A stretch of 64,000 nt of DNA from Paramagnetospirillum kuznetsovii (GTDB lineage: Bacteria; Pseudomonadota; Alphaproteobacteria; Rhodospirillales; Magnetospirillaceae). The translations under genes and the position numbers were made by a program. The notes below the pieces were generated by a model. The model saw only the letters and a program-made list of their open reading frames with translations. It was not told the DNA's origin and searched no databases. Positions within the stretch are counted from its first letter, which is position 1, and each line of letters begins with the position of its first letter. This document shows, piece by piece, positions 53,257 through 60,911 of the stretch. The stretch is from NCBI RefSeq assembly GCF_003284725.1, contig NZ_PGTO01000013.1, forward strand, positions 1 to 64,000, given 5' to 3'.

Positions 53257-53278
53257 CGCCGTCATCGCGACGGGGCGT
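53257..53278 (-). promoter_or_regulatory. Hairpin leader of the major capsid gene
   Basis: CCGTC (53259-53263) pairs with GACGG (53269-53273) with further GCG/CGC extension through a bulge. Read on the minus strand it is followed by CATCCCATAGAAGGA and the capsid ATG. It matches the leader of the scaffold gene in both hairpin and AGAAGGA site. Confidence 0.6.
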
Positions 53279-53291
53279 TGATTTCAGTCAC

Positions 53292-54017
53292 TCACGCATG
53301 GTCAGGGTAGAGAGTGTGCGCAGCGTCACGCGAAGCAGCCGTTACCGGCTTGCCCGACGTGAACTCCGGGTTGCTCAGAACCTTGACCAAGTCCTTCAAG
53401 CCTTGGCCTTTCGAGATCAGGTTGGCGGCTGTCGCAGCCTCAACGACCCGACCGACCTCGGTGAAATGCTTGACCATCGCCGGGTGGTTGCCCGCCCCGG
53501 TGACATTCAAGCCCTCGCGCAGAGCATCACCGACGCTGGCGTCGATGGCCTTGGCAGACAGGGCGAGGCTCTCTTGCAGCTTGGCACCGCCAATGTCCGC
53601 ATCGGATTTCACCGCGTCTTGCCACGACTTCTGCGTATCGGCCCACAGCTTGTAAGGCGCCTCGGCAGCCTCCTTGAGCGACGTAGTGCCAAACTCGACC
53701 AACTTCTGGGCAGCGTCCTGGGTCAGGTTGAGATCCTTCGCCAATGCCTTGTAGTCGGTCAGTACCTCGGCCTTCAGTTCCAAGCCTTCCGGCATGGTGA
53801 AGTCCGTGTATTCCTCGGGAGCGCCTTCCGCCTTCTCCGCTTCCTTCTCGTCAGCCGCCTTCGCTTCCCCGGGCTGTTCAGCCTCGGTGGCGATGGTGGT
53901 GTCGGTTGTCGGTTCGGCTTTCGCCTCGCCCAGCATGTTGGATACGGTCAGACCGTTGTCCTGGCTGGGTGCCGCCTCGGTTACAGGCGTAGCGGCATCA
54001 ACAGGAGCGTCAGACAT
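53292..54017 (-). CDS. Scaffolding protein
   Basis: This 241-residue protein is Asp/Glu/Ala-rich and low in aromatic residues at the start (a flexible acidic stretch to about residue 70), then helical: KALAKDLNLTQDAAQKLVEFG and KSDADIGGAKLQES, and ends in DPxxTSGKPVTAASRDAA. This composition and place between the Bbp19-like gene and the capsid gene mark a scaffold. A hairpin leader with AGGAGAG precedes the ATG. Confidence 0.85.
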   Translation of the reverse strand: MSDAPVDAATPVTEAAPSQDNGLTVSNMLGEAKAEPTTDTTIATEAEQPGEAKAADEKEAEKAEGAPEEYTDFTMPEGLELKAEVLTDYKALAKDLNLTQDAAQKLVEFGTTSLKEAAEAPYKLWADTQKSWQDAVKSDADIGGAKLQESLALSAKAIDASVGDALREGLNVTGAGNHPAMVKHFTEVGRVVEAATAANLISKGQGLKDLVKVLSNPEFTSGKPVTAASRDAAHTLYPDHA

Positions 54018-54044
54018 TAAGGTTCTCTCCTTCTATGGGATCGG

Positions 54045-54059
54045 GCGTCATCACGACGC
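54045..54059 (-). promoter_or_regulatory. Hairpin leader of the scaffold gene
   Basis: GCGTC (54045-54049) pairs with GACGC (54055-54059) over ATCAC. A CATAGAAGGAGAG site follows before the scaffold ATG. The hairpin plus the CTTCTATGGGAT stretch is shared with the capsid leader. Confidence 0.62.
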
Positions 54060-54068
54060 TCGATGCAG

Positions 54069-54374
54069 TCAGCCCCCGTTGGCCTCCTTGACCATCAAGG
54101 GATAGAGATCGGGGCAAAGCCGGTGGACATCGGCCATCAGGATCAGGCCGACATTGCGCTTGCCCTCATTGAAAGCCGTCTGCGCATTGGACGGATGGAA
54201 CGACGTGCCATAGACCTGGCAGCCAGACAGGATGTTCCAGACCCAGGCCCGCCCATCCTGCGTGTTCATCAACGCCAGAAACGCCCGGTCACGGGCATAC
54301 GCCTTCTGCTTCTCGGTCTTGGTGCGGGCCTGGACTTTCTCGGGATCAGCCGCATTGAACGCGTCATCGCTCAT
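54069..54374 (-). CDS. Bbp19-family phage protein
   Basis: This 101-residue protein has the Bbp19-like core: RDRAFLALMNTQDGRAWVWNILSGCQVYGTSF, then FNEGKRNVGLILMADVHRLCPDL. This small helical domain is found next to portal or scaffold genes in BPP-1-like and other podoviruses. Function unknown. It follows the portal by a single base. Confidence 0.85.
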   Translation of the reverse strand: MSDDAFNAADPEKVQARTKTEKQKAYARDRAFLALMNTQDGRAWVWNILSGCQVYGTSFHPSNAQTAFNEGKRNVGLILMADVHRLCPDLYPLMVKEANGG

Positions 54375-54375
54375 G

Positions 54376-56037
54376 TCAGCCCCCCATCATCTTCTGAAGG
54401 GCATTCATGCCGCCGCCGACATCGGTATCGGCCAGGTTCTTGGCGCCCTGCGTTGCCGCCATCGACTGCTGCATCATCTGCTGCTGCTGGGCCTGCTGCG
54501 CACGCTGCTGCCGCATCGCCGCCACCTGATCCGCATCCATCAGCAGTTTGGGCGGCGCCGAGATCATGTCGCCATAAAGCGCAATGGTTTCATCGACATT
54601 CAGATTGTCCAGCGCATCGGGACGCGCACCGGCCAGGTTGCCGATGAACGCAACCATGCGCTCGACCGAGCCGGTATCAACCGCCTTCTGAGCCTCGGAC
54701 AAGGTCGAGACGTACTCGACATCAATCTTGCCGCTCGTCAGTTCGGGGGGCGGAACCGGCAGCAGTTCGGCCCGCTGCATGATGGCGAAGACGCGATCCA
54801 CCAGAGGGTCGAGCAATTCGTATTGCAGACGTTCCAGCACCGGGCCGAGCATCAGCATCTTCTCTTGCTTGCGCTCTGCGATCTCCATCTGGTTCCGCGG
54901 CTGCACGCCTTCCATGTTCTGTAGCATCAGCCACAGATCCTCATAGAACATAGTCTTGATGCGCTTCTGGCATTCCGCGATCTTGGCCTCGATGCCCTGG
55001 ATGTTGGGCTGGATCTCGATGGCGGGCTTGAACCCGACCTGGCTTTGGTTCGGGACATAGGTGATGCCGCCGGGCAGAAGCGAGGCAGCCTCATTCTTCA
55101 TATCGACCGAAGCGACCATCGGCGGATCGACGTGCTTGTCTATGGCTTGGGCCGACTTCAACTGCATCTTTTGCAGCGCCTTCACGTCGCCCAGGCAGGC
55201 CATGCCAGGGCTTTCGCCATAAGGCTCATTGGACAAGGTGCGCCAGCGGAACGCCATGAACGGCAGTTCGTCATAGCCCTTCAGTTCCAAGAACTCGTCC
55301 GTGCGCTGCCCCATCTCCCAATAGGCCGAGAGAAAGGCCTTCTTGTTCAGTAGGGGATGCTTGAACCGCCCGGTGTTCGGCTCGACCGCAGCGCCAATGA
55401 TAACCTCGCGGTCCTGACCCTGATGGTCATAGAGCGACTTCACCGCCACCGAGCAGTTGTCATAGCCGAACCGCTCGACCACCTGACCCACCGTCATGGT
55501 GAACTCGCGATAGAGGCTATCAGCAACGCCCTTCTTGTTGTTGCCAAGCATGTATTCGCCAACGGTCAGGGTCTGCACCCGGATCACGTCATCATCGTCT
55601 TCCTCGACCACGATGCAGGCAGTGCCGAACACGCCCAATTCCTCGTAGGCGGTATGCAGCGCGTTATAAGCATTGCTGTCGGACAGGACGGCCAGCATGC
55701 GACGGTGGCATTCATCAAGCCACAGATGGACGGGGCCGCTCTCGCTGTCCTCATTCTCGATGGTCAGGTGGAACCAAGGACGGGTCGGGCTGGTGATGCC
55801 AGACTGCATGCCCGCGGCAAGAGCCTGGGCGGCATGGGTGGCCGTGCTGTCGATGATGTTGCTGGTCTTCGACGCGCCACGATTGCCCTGGTTCTGGGTG
55901 GCGAGGAAGCGACCACGGCGGGGAGTGATGAACTTGGACAGGTCCATCCAATGCGTCAGCCAAGACGTGCGCTCACTCCGCAGCGCCACAAGACGCTTGT
56001 CGAAATAGATGCGCATGTCGATGCACGGGGCGATCAT
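54376..56037 (-). CDS. Portal protein (head-tail connector)
   Basis: This 553-residue protein reads KRLVALRSERTSWLTHWMDLSKFITPRRGRFL, DSTATHAAQALAAGMQSGITSPTRPWFHL and later EMAERKQEKMLML, matching T7 gp8-like portal proteins. The C-terminal third is Gln-rich and helical (MRQQRAQQAQQQQMMQQSM). It forms the ring at the capsid vertex. The alternative start is the Met eight residues in. The 5' overlap with a small gene is four bases. Confidence 0.9.
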   Translation of the reverse strand: MIAPCIDMRIYFDKRLVALRSERTSWLTHWMDLSKFITPRRGRFLATQNQGNRGASKTSNIIDSTATHAAQALAAGMQSGITSPTRPWFHLTIENEDSESGPVHLWLDECHRRMLAVLSDSNAYNALHTAYEELGVFGTACIVVEEDDDDVIRVQTLTVGEYMLGNNKKGVADSLYREFTMTVGQVVERFGYDNCSVAVKSLYDHQGQDREVIIGAAVEPNTGRFKHPLLNKKAFLSAYWEMGQRTDEFLELKGYDELPFMAFRWRTLSNEPYGESPGMACLGDVKALQKMQLKSAQAIDKHVDPPMVASVDMKNEAASLLPGGITYVPNQSQVGFKPAIEIQPNIQGIEAKIAECQKRIKTMFYEDLWLMLQNMEGVQPRNQMEIAERKQEKMLMLGPVLERLQYELLDPLVDRVFAIMQRAELLPVPPPELTSGKIDVEYVSTLSEAQKAVDTGSVERMVAFIGNLAGARPDALDNLNVDETIALYGDMISAPPKLLMDADQVAAMRQQRAQQAQQQQMMQQSMAATQGAKNLADTDVGGGMNALQKMMGG

Positions 56038-56234
56038 GCCGTTGACCCATCTTTATTGATGAGCAGGCCATTGCCGGTGTTCTTGTCGCCAGACACCGCG
56101 CCCATGATCTTGTTCGGCGCGTCGAGCGCAGCCTTCACAGGTTCCGGCGCCACCTTGTCGGCAATCATGCTGCCGACCGGATCTCCCGGGACCATTCCAC
56201 CGATGGGGTTTGAGCCTGCACCGAACATGCACAT
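56034..56234 (-). CDS. Short MC-type phage protein
   Basis: This 66-residue protein starts MCMFGAGSNPIGGMVPGDP and is rich in Gly, Pro and Ala. Its start shares the box GTCAGxxxCTCCC with the neighbouring MC-type gene. It sits between the portal and terminase genes, where many podoviruses keep small unassigned genes. Confidence 0.65.
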   Translation of the reverse strand: MCMFGAGSNPIGGMVPGDPVGSMIADKVAPEPVKAALDAPNKIMGAVSGDKNTGNGLLINKDGSTA

Positions 56235-56236
56235 GG

Positions 56237-56461
56237 TCAGCCTCCCAACAGAGACTTGCCGGTTCCGGTGGTATCGGCTGGCGTTGTCAGGCCTTGCGGG
56301 CCGGTGGCATTCATCTGAGATGCGCCGACAGCAGCAGCCGCCTTCTTCTTGGCATCCGATGCAGCGTTCTGCACGCCATTATCCGCCGCCATCGGAGCCG
56401 GGACCGGAGCCGGGGGAGGAGGAGGAGGAGCAGGCATTCCGCCGCCGCCACCGATGCACAT
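56237..56461 (-). CDS. Short MC-type Gly/Pro-rich phage protein
   Basis: This 74-residue protein begins MCIGGGGGMPAPPPPPPAPV, a start style common to small podovirus genes near the portal. The rest is Ala/Lys-rich (NAASDAKKKAAAAVGAS). The GGGAGGATCTGACC stretch before its ATG is nearly copied before the other MC gene. Confidence 0.65.
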   Translation of the reverse strand: MCIGGGGGMPAPPPPPPAPVPAPMAADNGVQNAASDAKKKAAAAVGASQMNATGPQGLTTPADTTGTGKSLLGG

Positions 56462-56463
56462 GG

Positions 56464-56706
56464 TCAGATCCTCCCAAACAGGAAGTGAGCGGCCAGCTTG
56501 ATGCGCTGCCACTTGGAATAATTGGACGGGGTGAAGATCCACTTGATGCGCCAGGACCACTCGCGCAGGGCGACATCGACTTGGGCCTGGGTCAGGCCAT
56601 TGTCGGCAAAGGTCTTGTCGATGGCGGGAAGCCAAGCATCAGCCCAGGTCAGGCCAAGCTGGTCGGAGTACGCCTTCGCGGCGGTGTAATCGTAGATCAG
56701 AGCCAC
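56464..56706 (-). CDS. 80-residue head-region protein
   Basis: This protein reads MALIYDYTAAKAYSDQLGLTW and ends in an aromatic helix (WIFTPSNYSKWQRIKLAAHF). It is the first gene after a 137-base gap with a predicted promoter, a palindrome and a hairpin leader. Family not recognised. Confidence 0.7.
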   Translation of the reverse strand: MALIYDYTAAKAYSDQLGLTWADAWLPAIDKTFADNGLTQAQVDVALREWSWRIKWIFTPSNYSKWQRIKLAAHFLFGRI

Positions 56707-56751
56707 GATTGATCTCCATCTGTCGGCACGTCTGCCGCACTGGGAAGACCG

Positions 56752-56766
56752 GCGTCATCACGACGC
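56752..56766 (-). promoter_or_regulatory. Hairpin leader of the head operon
   Basis: GCGTC (56752-56756) pairs with GACGC (56762-56766) over ATCAC, the same loop sequence as the scaffold leader. It lies in the 5' untranslated region of the 80-residue gene, 46 bases before its start. Confidence 0.6.
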
Positions 56767-56777
56767 TGGTGGCACTA

Positions 56778-56806
56778 CATATAGCCGTCAACAGAGGTTG
56801 ACACAA
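56778..56806 (-). promoter_or_regulatory. Predicted promoter with internal palindrome
   Basis: On the minus strand TTGTGT (56801-56806) is followed after 17 bases by TATATG (56778-56783). The palindrome GTCAAC-N4-GTTGAC (56787-56802) lies between the two boxes, which is where a repressor would bind. The -35 is a weak match. Confidence 0.45.
56787..56802. promoter_or_regulatory. Palindromic operator, copy 1
   Basis: GTCAAC (56787-56792) and GTTGAC (56797-56802) form a perfect palindrome with a four-base spacer, located within the predicted head-operon promoter. A second copy lies at 58707-58724. Confidence 0.6.
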
Positions 56807-56843
56807 CAATTATGTGGAAAGCAGCTTTCCATGTGGAAACTTA

Positions 56844-58310
56844 TCATTCATATGGATCGTATTCGGTTGTGCACCTATCTGTTTTCCCGAACCCGTAATC
56901 GCCAGGCTGAAGCTTCATGGCAACGGGATAGGCGAAGGTGATGGCAAGAGCGTCAGCCCGATTTGGCGACTGAAGGCCACGCGCCTTTAGAGCCTCTTTG
57001 CTCTCTAGCTGTATCTTTCCGTCAAGCCTTGGGACCGTCTCAACGCCGGTTAATTCCTCACGCAACTGGTCATCCGGCTCGATAGCCCCGCCTTCTTTTA
57101 ACCAATCCCGCATCTTCACCCACATCTCGGACCGCTTATTAAGGCACCCCAGATCTTCCGGCTTGGCAGAAAACCAAACGAGTTGCCATGTGCGGTTCAT
57201 AGTTCGCCCGGCAGAAACAATGCCGGTTCCATATCCGCCATCAATGAAGACCGCATCCGCTTTGTACTGGTCCTCGAACTTGGCGATGATGCCCGCCATC
57301 ACAACATCGTTGTCGTTCTTTGACCATTTCCCCAATAGCTTCGACATGAGGCCTTGCCGCAGATAGATGACAAACTCGTCATCGCCTGACCACGCCGGAT
57401 CAACGCCGATAATCTTTGGGGCAAAGTCGAATTGCTCATCTCGGAGATGCCTTCCGAACGCCGCGGCTACATCATCGTCACCAATCAGTGACCGGACAGA
57501 CATCGAAGGGAACTCTCCCTTCACACGGACTTTGTACCAATCGGAGTTTTCGCCATAGTCCTCGGCCCACGCTTCAAGTTGCGCCTTGTTTGTCCCCTCC
57601 ACAGAGCGCGAGTCAATCTGACGGCAGTTCCACCGCTTCCGATGTCTCCGAAAGCACTCTCGGAAGCGACCGCTTGCCCTCGTCGGGTTTCCGAACGCAA
57701 TCCATATGATCTCGGTCCCCTCGTCGGTCATCGCTCCCTCGGCAACCTCCCACACACGATCTGCGATAGCTGACGCCTCATCAAAAATCAGGACAAGACG
57801 CTTCCCCTGATTGTGCAATCCGGCAAAGGCCTCGGTGTTATGTTCGCTCCACGGGATAGCATCGCAACGCCACGACCTATCCCTGCCCGGCATTGTTGAC
57901 ACAACGGCGGTGGCCGTTGGGGTGAAGTGGTCGGCATCAATGGCTAGGCGTTGCCATTTGCTCACTTCCGGCCATGTTTTGGTCCGCAACTGCGCCTCGG
58001 TATTGGCCGTGACAACCACCTTGCAGTCTGTAGCCGTTCCCATCGCCCAATTAATAATCTGCGAAATCAATGCCGACTTGCCAATGCCGTGGCCGGACGC
58101 TACCGCAATCCGCAATGGCTCGTGCCGGGTATCTTTGTTCTTCAGATGGCCGCGAATGGTGCCGAGTATGTCGGCCTGCCATTCCCTCGGTCCATCCGAC
58201 CCCGCCAGATCTCCTATCCCCCAAGGATAGGCTCCGATGACATATCTCAGGGGGTCATGAACGCAGGACGCAAGAAAGTCATGCAGTTCGCCCTTGGCAT
58301 CACGCATCAT
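56844..58310 (-). CDS. Terminase large subunit
   Basis: This 488-residue packaging motor has Walker A ASGHGIGKSA at about residues 71-80, Walker B in KRLVLIFDEASAIAD, and the RNase H-like nuclease part starting GVDPAWSGDDEFV with its catalytic Asp. The following DAVFIDGGYG and DALAITFAYP fit the nuclease fold. The start at 58310 or the Met at 58307 overlaps the terminase small gene by about 11 bases. It cuts and pumps the DNA into the capsid. Confidence 0.93.
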   Translation of the reverse strand: MMRDAKGELHDFLASCVHDPLRYVIGAYPWGIGDLAGSDGPREWQADILGTIRGHLKNKDTRHEPLRIAVASGHGIGKSALISQIINWAMGTATDCKVVVTANTEAQLRTKTWPEVSKWQRLAIDADHFTPTATAVVSTMPGRDRSWRCDAIPWSEHNTEAFAGLHNQGKRLVLIFDEASAIADRVWEVAEGAMTDEGTEIIWIAFGNPTRASGRFRECFRRHRKRWNCRQIDSRSVEGTNKAQLEAWAEDYGENSDWYKVRVKGEFPSMSVRSLIGDDDVAAAFGRHLRDEQFDFAPKIIGVDPAWSGDDEFVIYLRQGLMSKLLGKWSKNDNDVVMAGIIAKFEDQYKADAVFIDGGYGTGIVSAGRTMNRTWQLVWFSAKPEDLGCLNKRSEMWVKMRDWLKEGGAIEPDDQLREELTGVETVPRLDGKIQLESKEALKARGLQSPNRADALAITFAYPVAMKLQPGDYGFGKTDRCTTEYDPYE

Positions 58311-58689
58311 TAAGCCGCGCCTTCGCCGCGTCCAATCGTTCGGCCAGCTTGTCCGACACGTCCATCGTCACGTCTTGCTGGATCTTGTCGCCGTAGACCT
58401 TAGGACGGACTTTCCCCGCGTACCACTTGCGGGCATCTATCTGAAGACGTGCGATGTTCGCATCCTCGGCGGTGTCGGCAATGTCGATGATTTCCTCGGC
58501 AATCACGTCAGCGCGGACCTCTCGCGCATGCGCGTAACGCGACGCTAACCCTTCATGGTCATTCGTCACCAGCCGTCTGAAGCCAGCTTCTTCAATTCCC
58601 AAATCACGACAGACAGTCCGCAGTCCGAGGCCGGACTCGATCCCGCCGAGGACAGCCGTGATCTGTTCGTTGGTTATTTTGGTCCTCAT
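58300..58689 (-). CDS. Terminase small subunit
   Basis: This 129-residue protein reads KITNEQITAVLGGIESG, then a helix-turn-helix-like GLRTVCRDLGIEEAGFRRLV, and RYAHAREVRADVIAEEIIDIADTAEDAN with ARKWYAGKVRPKVYG, a common terminase small wording. It recognises the packaging site. Its start follows GGAAAGG and an operator-like palindrome lies just upstream. Confidence 0.87.
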   Translation of the reverse strand: MRTKITNEQITAVLGGIESGLGLRTVCRDLGIEEAGFRRLVTNDHEGLASRYAHAREVRADVIAEEIIDIADTAEDANIARLQIDARKWYAGKVRPKVYGDKIQQDVTMDVSDKLAERLDAAKARLNDA

Positions 58690-58706
58690 GGCCTTTCCCT
58701 ATCCAC

Positions 58707-58724
58707 TGTCAACCTAAGTTGACA
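58707..58724. promoter_or_regulatory. Palindromic operator, copy 2
   Basis: TGTCAAC (58707-58713) and GTTGACA (58718-58724) form a perfect palindrome with a CTAA spacer, 18 bases upstream of the terminase small start and overlapping the last codons of the DUF5664-like gene. Its arms match copy 1 at 56787-56802. Confidence 0.62.
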
Positions 58725-59058
58725 CCCTATCATCTTTTCCGATCCCGCGCTTCTGATAAGCGATAAGCGTGAGCGCAGCCCATGCGACCGATGCTAGGTG
58801 ATGCTGCCCGTCAACAGGGTCAACGTTCTGTCCATTCCAGAACGCCCACGAATGACGCTGCATGGCATCGAAGACGCGGTGCCACTCCATGCCATTGGCC
58901 CAATTGCCGCGGGAGTATTTCCGGGCGCCCAGATTGTAGACGGCGACCAGTTCTGCCAGGGCGTCAGGCGGCAGCAGGGAATACGACAACTTGCCGTCAT
59001 CGTCCTTGCGGGCCTCGAGCGGTCCGGTGGTCTGCGTCTCGACGGTATCTCCGATCAT
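58714..59058 (-). CDS. MazZ/DUF5664-like dATP/dGTP diphosphohydrolase domain protein
   Basis: This 114-residue protein reads RKDDDGKLSYSLLPPDALAELVAVYNLGARKYSRGNWANGMEWHRVFDAMQRHSWAFWNGQNVDPVDGQHHLASVAWAAL, split here for recognition. That is the DUF5664 pattern, now linked to dATP/dGTP diphosphohydrolases, the MazZ group of phages with 2-aminoadenine DNA. It overlaps the primase gene by four bases. The other Z-genome genes (purZ, polymerase) are not visible, so the assignment stays at the family level. Confidence 0.75.
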   Translation of the reverse strand: MIGDTVETQTTGPLEARKDDDGKLSYSLLPPDALAELVAVYNLGARKYSRGNWANGMEWHRVFDAMQRHSWAFWNGQNVDPVDGQHHLASVAWAALTLIAYQKRGIGKDDRVST

Positions 59059-60911
59059 TCTGCTGCCTCCATTATTGGGCCTCGCCCCATGTAATTGATC
59101 CCCATCGGGCTATCGTCCCGGCTGCGATACTGGTAGGTGGTCTGGCTGAACCACAGACCGCACTTGCCTTCCCAATCGCCATTGCGCTGCTTCGCCACGT
59201 TGATGACGACGCCCGGCGCCCCTTCCAGATCTGCGACCTTGAGCTTGGCGGCGGCATCACCACGTTCGGCGGCTTCGATAGCGCCCTTCAGTTCGTCCTC
59301 GAGCTTCCGGTTGCGCCAGATGCTGATGATGTTGAAGGCGTTGGAGCCGATCTCGGACGCGCCCTTGATGTCTTCCGTCTCGGGTGGTGCGCCCTTGCTG
59401 TCCTTGTCTGCCTTGCGGCTATGGGCGACGAGATGGACATGGACTTCCCGACTGACAGCCCAGTTGACGATCTCGAACACCGCCTTTTCCTGCCCCTCGT
59501 AATCCTCAGATCCGACGCCGAGCCGCATCAGGCTGTCGATGACGAACTCGGAGCAGCCATACCGAGCGCGAGCATAATCGAAGACCTCGAGGATATGCGT
59601 GACGCCGGACTTGCCGACTAAATTGAAGACCAGCAGCCATTCGTCCATCCAGCCCATGATGTGACGGATGTACGGGATAGTGGGCCGATCCACGTTGCCA
59701 GCCTGCTTAACCATGCGCTTGAGAAATTGCCGCGGTGCCATCTCCAAGCTGGCGATGCAGACCTTGGCGCCTTGCTTGCCCCAATGGACAGCAGCATGGG
59801 ACAGCACCTGGGACTTTCCGTGACCGCTCGATCCGGTCCAGACGGTCAACTCGCCAGGGCGAAAGCGCAGCTTGCCGTCAAGACGCGAGAACGGCAGCGG
59901 CAGTCCAGGCTCACCAAGTCCAGTGTCAGGATGGAACAGGCCGATGACATCATCAGTGAACTTGCCCGCCCGGCACAATTCTGCCGGATCTAGTGTCTCA
60001 GCCGCCGCGAAACAATCCGCGATGACGCCCGCACTGATGCCATTCACCCGGCACTCATTCGCATCCTTGAACGGCAGCGTGACGTTGAAGCAGCGATGAC
60101 GACCGAGACGCGCCGAGATCTCAGCCGCGGCGATCTGGCCCTCTTTGTCAGTGTCGAGCGCCAGATAGATCCTCTCGAACTGCGCCAGCCGGTCGAACTC
60201 ATGCTCGATCCACTGCTGCTTGTTGCCGCCTCCACCACCGAACGGAACCGATAATGCAGGGAAGCCATAATCCCACATGGTCAGGGCGTCGATCTCGCCC
60301 TCGGTGATGACGATGTCGCGGGCATTGGCGTCGATGGCTTGCCACCCGAACAGCGTCGGTTCGCACTCGGCTTCGACCCGAACTTGCTTTTTCCCGTTGT
60401 TCCGATCAACACCCAGATATTTTATGCCCGCAATCGCGCCGCAAGGGGTCATAGACGGCAGAACAATCGTCCTCCCTACCTCGCCAACCTTGTAAGCTTT
60501 AATCGCCTGTAGTGTCAGTTTCCGCTCAGTTTGTAAGTATTCTAAAACATCTGACTGAGGTGTCCGGCATTTCGGTGCTTCCGGGCGGCGGTATGTCCGT
60601 TCGGTGCGCTCGAACCGCGGACGCTCGACGCCGAGAAAGGTGCGGACCTCGTCAAGGGTCTGGGCGAGGCGCTTGCCCTTGACGGCGCACCACAGGTCGA
60701 GCAGATCCCCGCCTTCACCGCCTTCAGCGAAGTCAGTCCACAGTCCGGCCTTCTCGCCCTTCACGCAGACCTTGAGGCTTTTGCCGGGTTCTCCGCGAAC
60801 GGAACCGACGCACCACTCACGGCCGTCGAGGACGCCATGCGGCAGGAGATGTTCCGCCACGGCTTTGGCGCGACCGAGCAGCGCCCGCTTGATTTCGGTG
60901 ATGTCGTTCAT
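59055..60911 (-). CDS. Primase-helicase (gp4-like)
   Basis: This 618-residue replication protein joins a primase part to a DnaB-type helicase. The N-terminus reads WTDFAEGGEGGDLLDLWC, the TOPRIM part shows ITEGEIDALTMWDYG and YLALDTDKEGQ, and the helicase shows Walker A TGSSGHGKSQVLSH, then FVIDSLMRLG with the Walker B Asp. The C-terminal NVAKQRNGDWEGKCGLWF is the DnaB end motif. I start at 60911 (MNDITEIKRALL), overlapping the initiator stop. It would prime and unwind phage DNA. Confidence 0.9.
   Translation of the reverse strand: MNDITEIKRALLGRAKAVAEHLLPHGVLDGREWCVGSVRGEPGKSLKVCVKGEKAGLWTDFAEGGEGGDLLDLWCAVKGKRLAQTLDEVRTFLGVERPRFERTERTYRRPEAPKCRTPQSDVLEYLQTERKLTLQAIKAYKVGEVGRTIVLPSMTPCGAIAGIKYLGVDRNNGKKQVRVEAECEPTLFGWQAIDANARDIVITEGEIDALTMWDYGFPALSVPFGGGGGNKQQWIEHEFDRLAQFERIYLALDTDKEGQIAAAEISARLGRHRCFNVTLPFKDANECRVNGISAGVIADCFAAAETLDPAELCRAGKFTDDVIGLFHPDTGLGEPGLPLPFSRLDGKLRFRPGELTVWTGSSGHGKSQVLSHAAVHWGKQGAKVCIASLEMAPRQFLKRMVKQAGNVDRPTIPYIRHIMGWMDEWLLVFNLVGKSGVTHILEVFDYARARYGCSEFVIDSLMRLGVGSEDYEGQEKAVFEIVNWAVSREVHVHLVAHSRKADKDSKGAPPETEDIKGASEIGSNAFNIISIWRNRKLEDELKGAIEAAERGDAAAKLKVADLEGAPGVVINVAKQRNGDWEGKCGLWFSQTTYQYRSRDDSPMGINYMGRGPIMEAAE

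Noticed and set aside
58714-59058. Claim of a complete 2-aminoadenine (Z) genome pathway
   Set aside because: Only the MazZ-type domain is visible; purZ, datZ and a cognate polymerase are not in the window.
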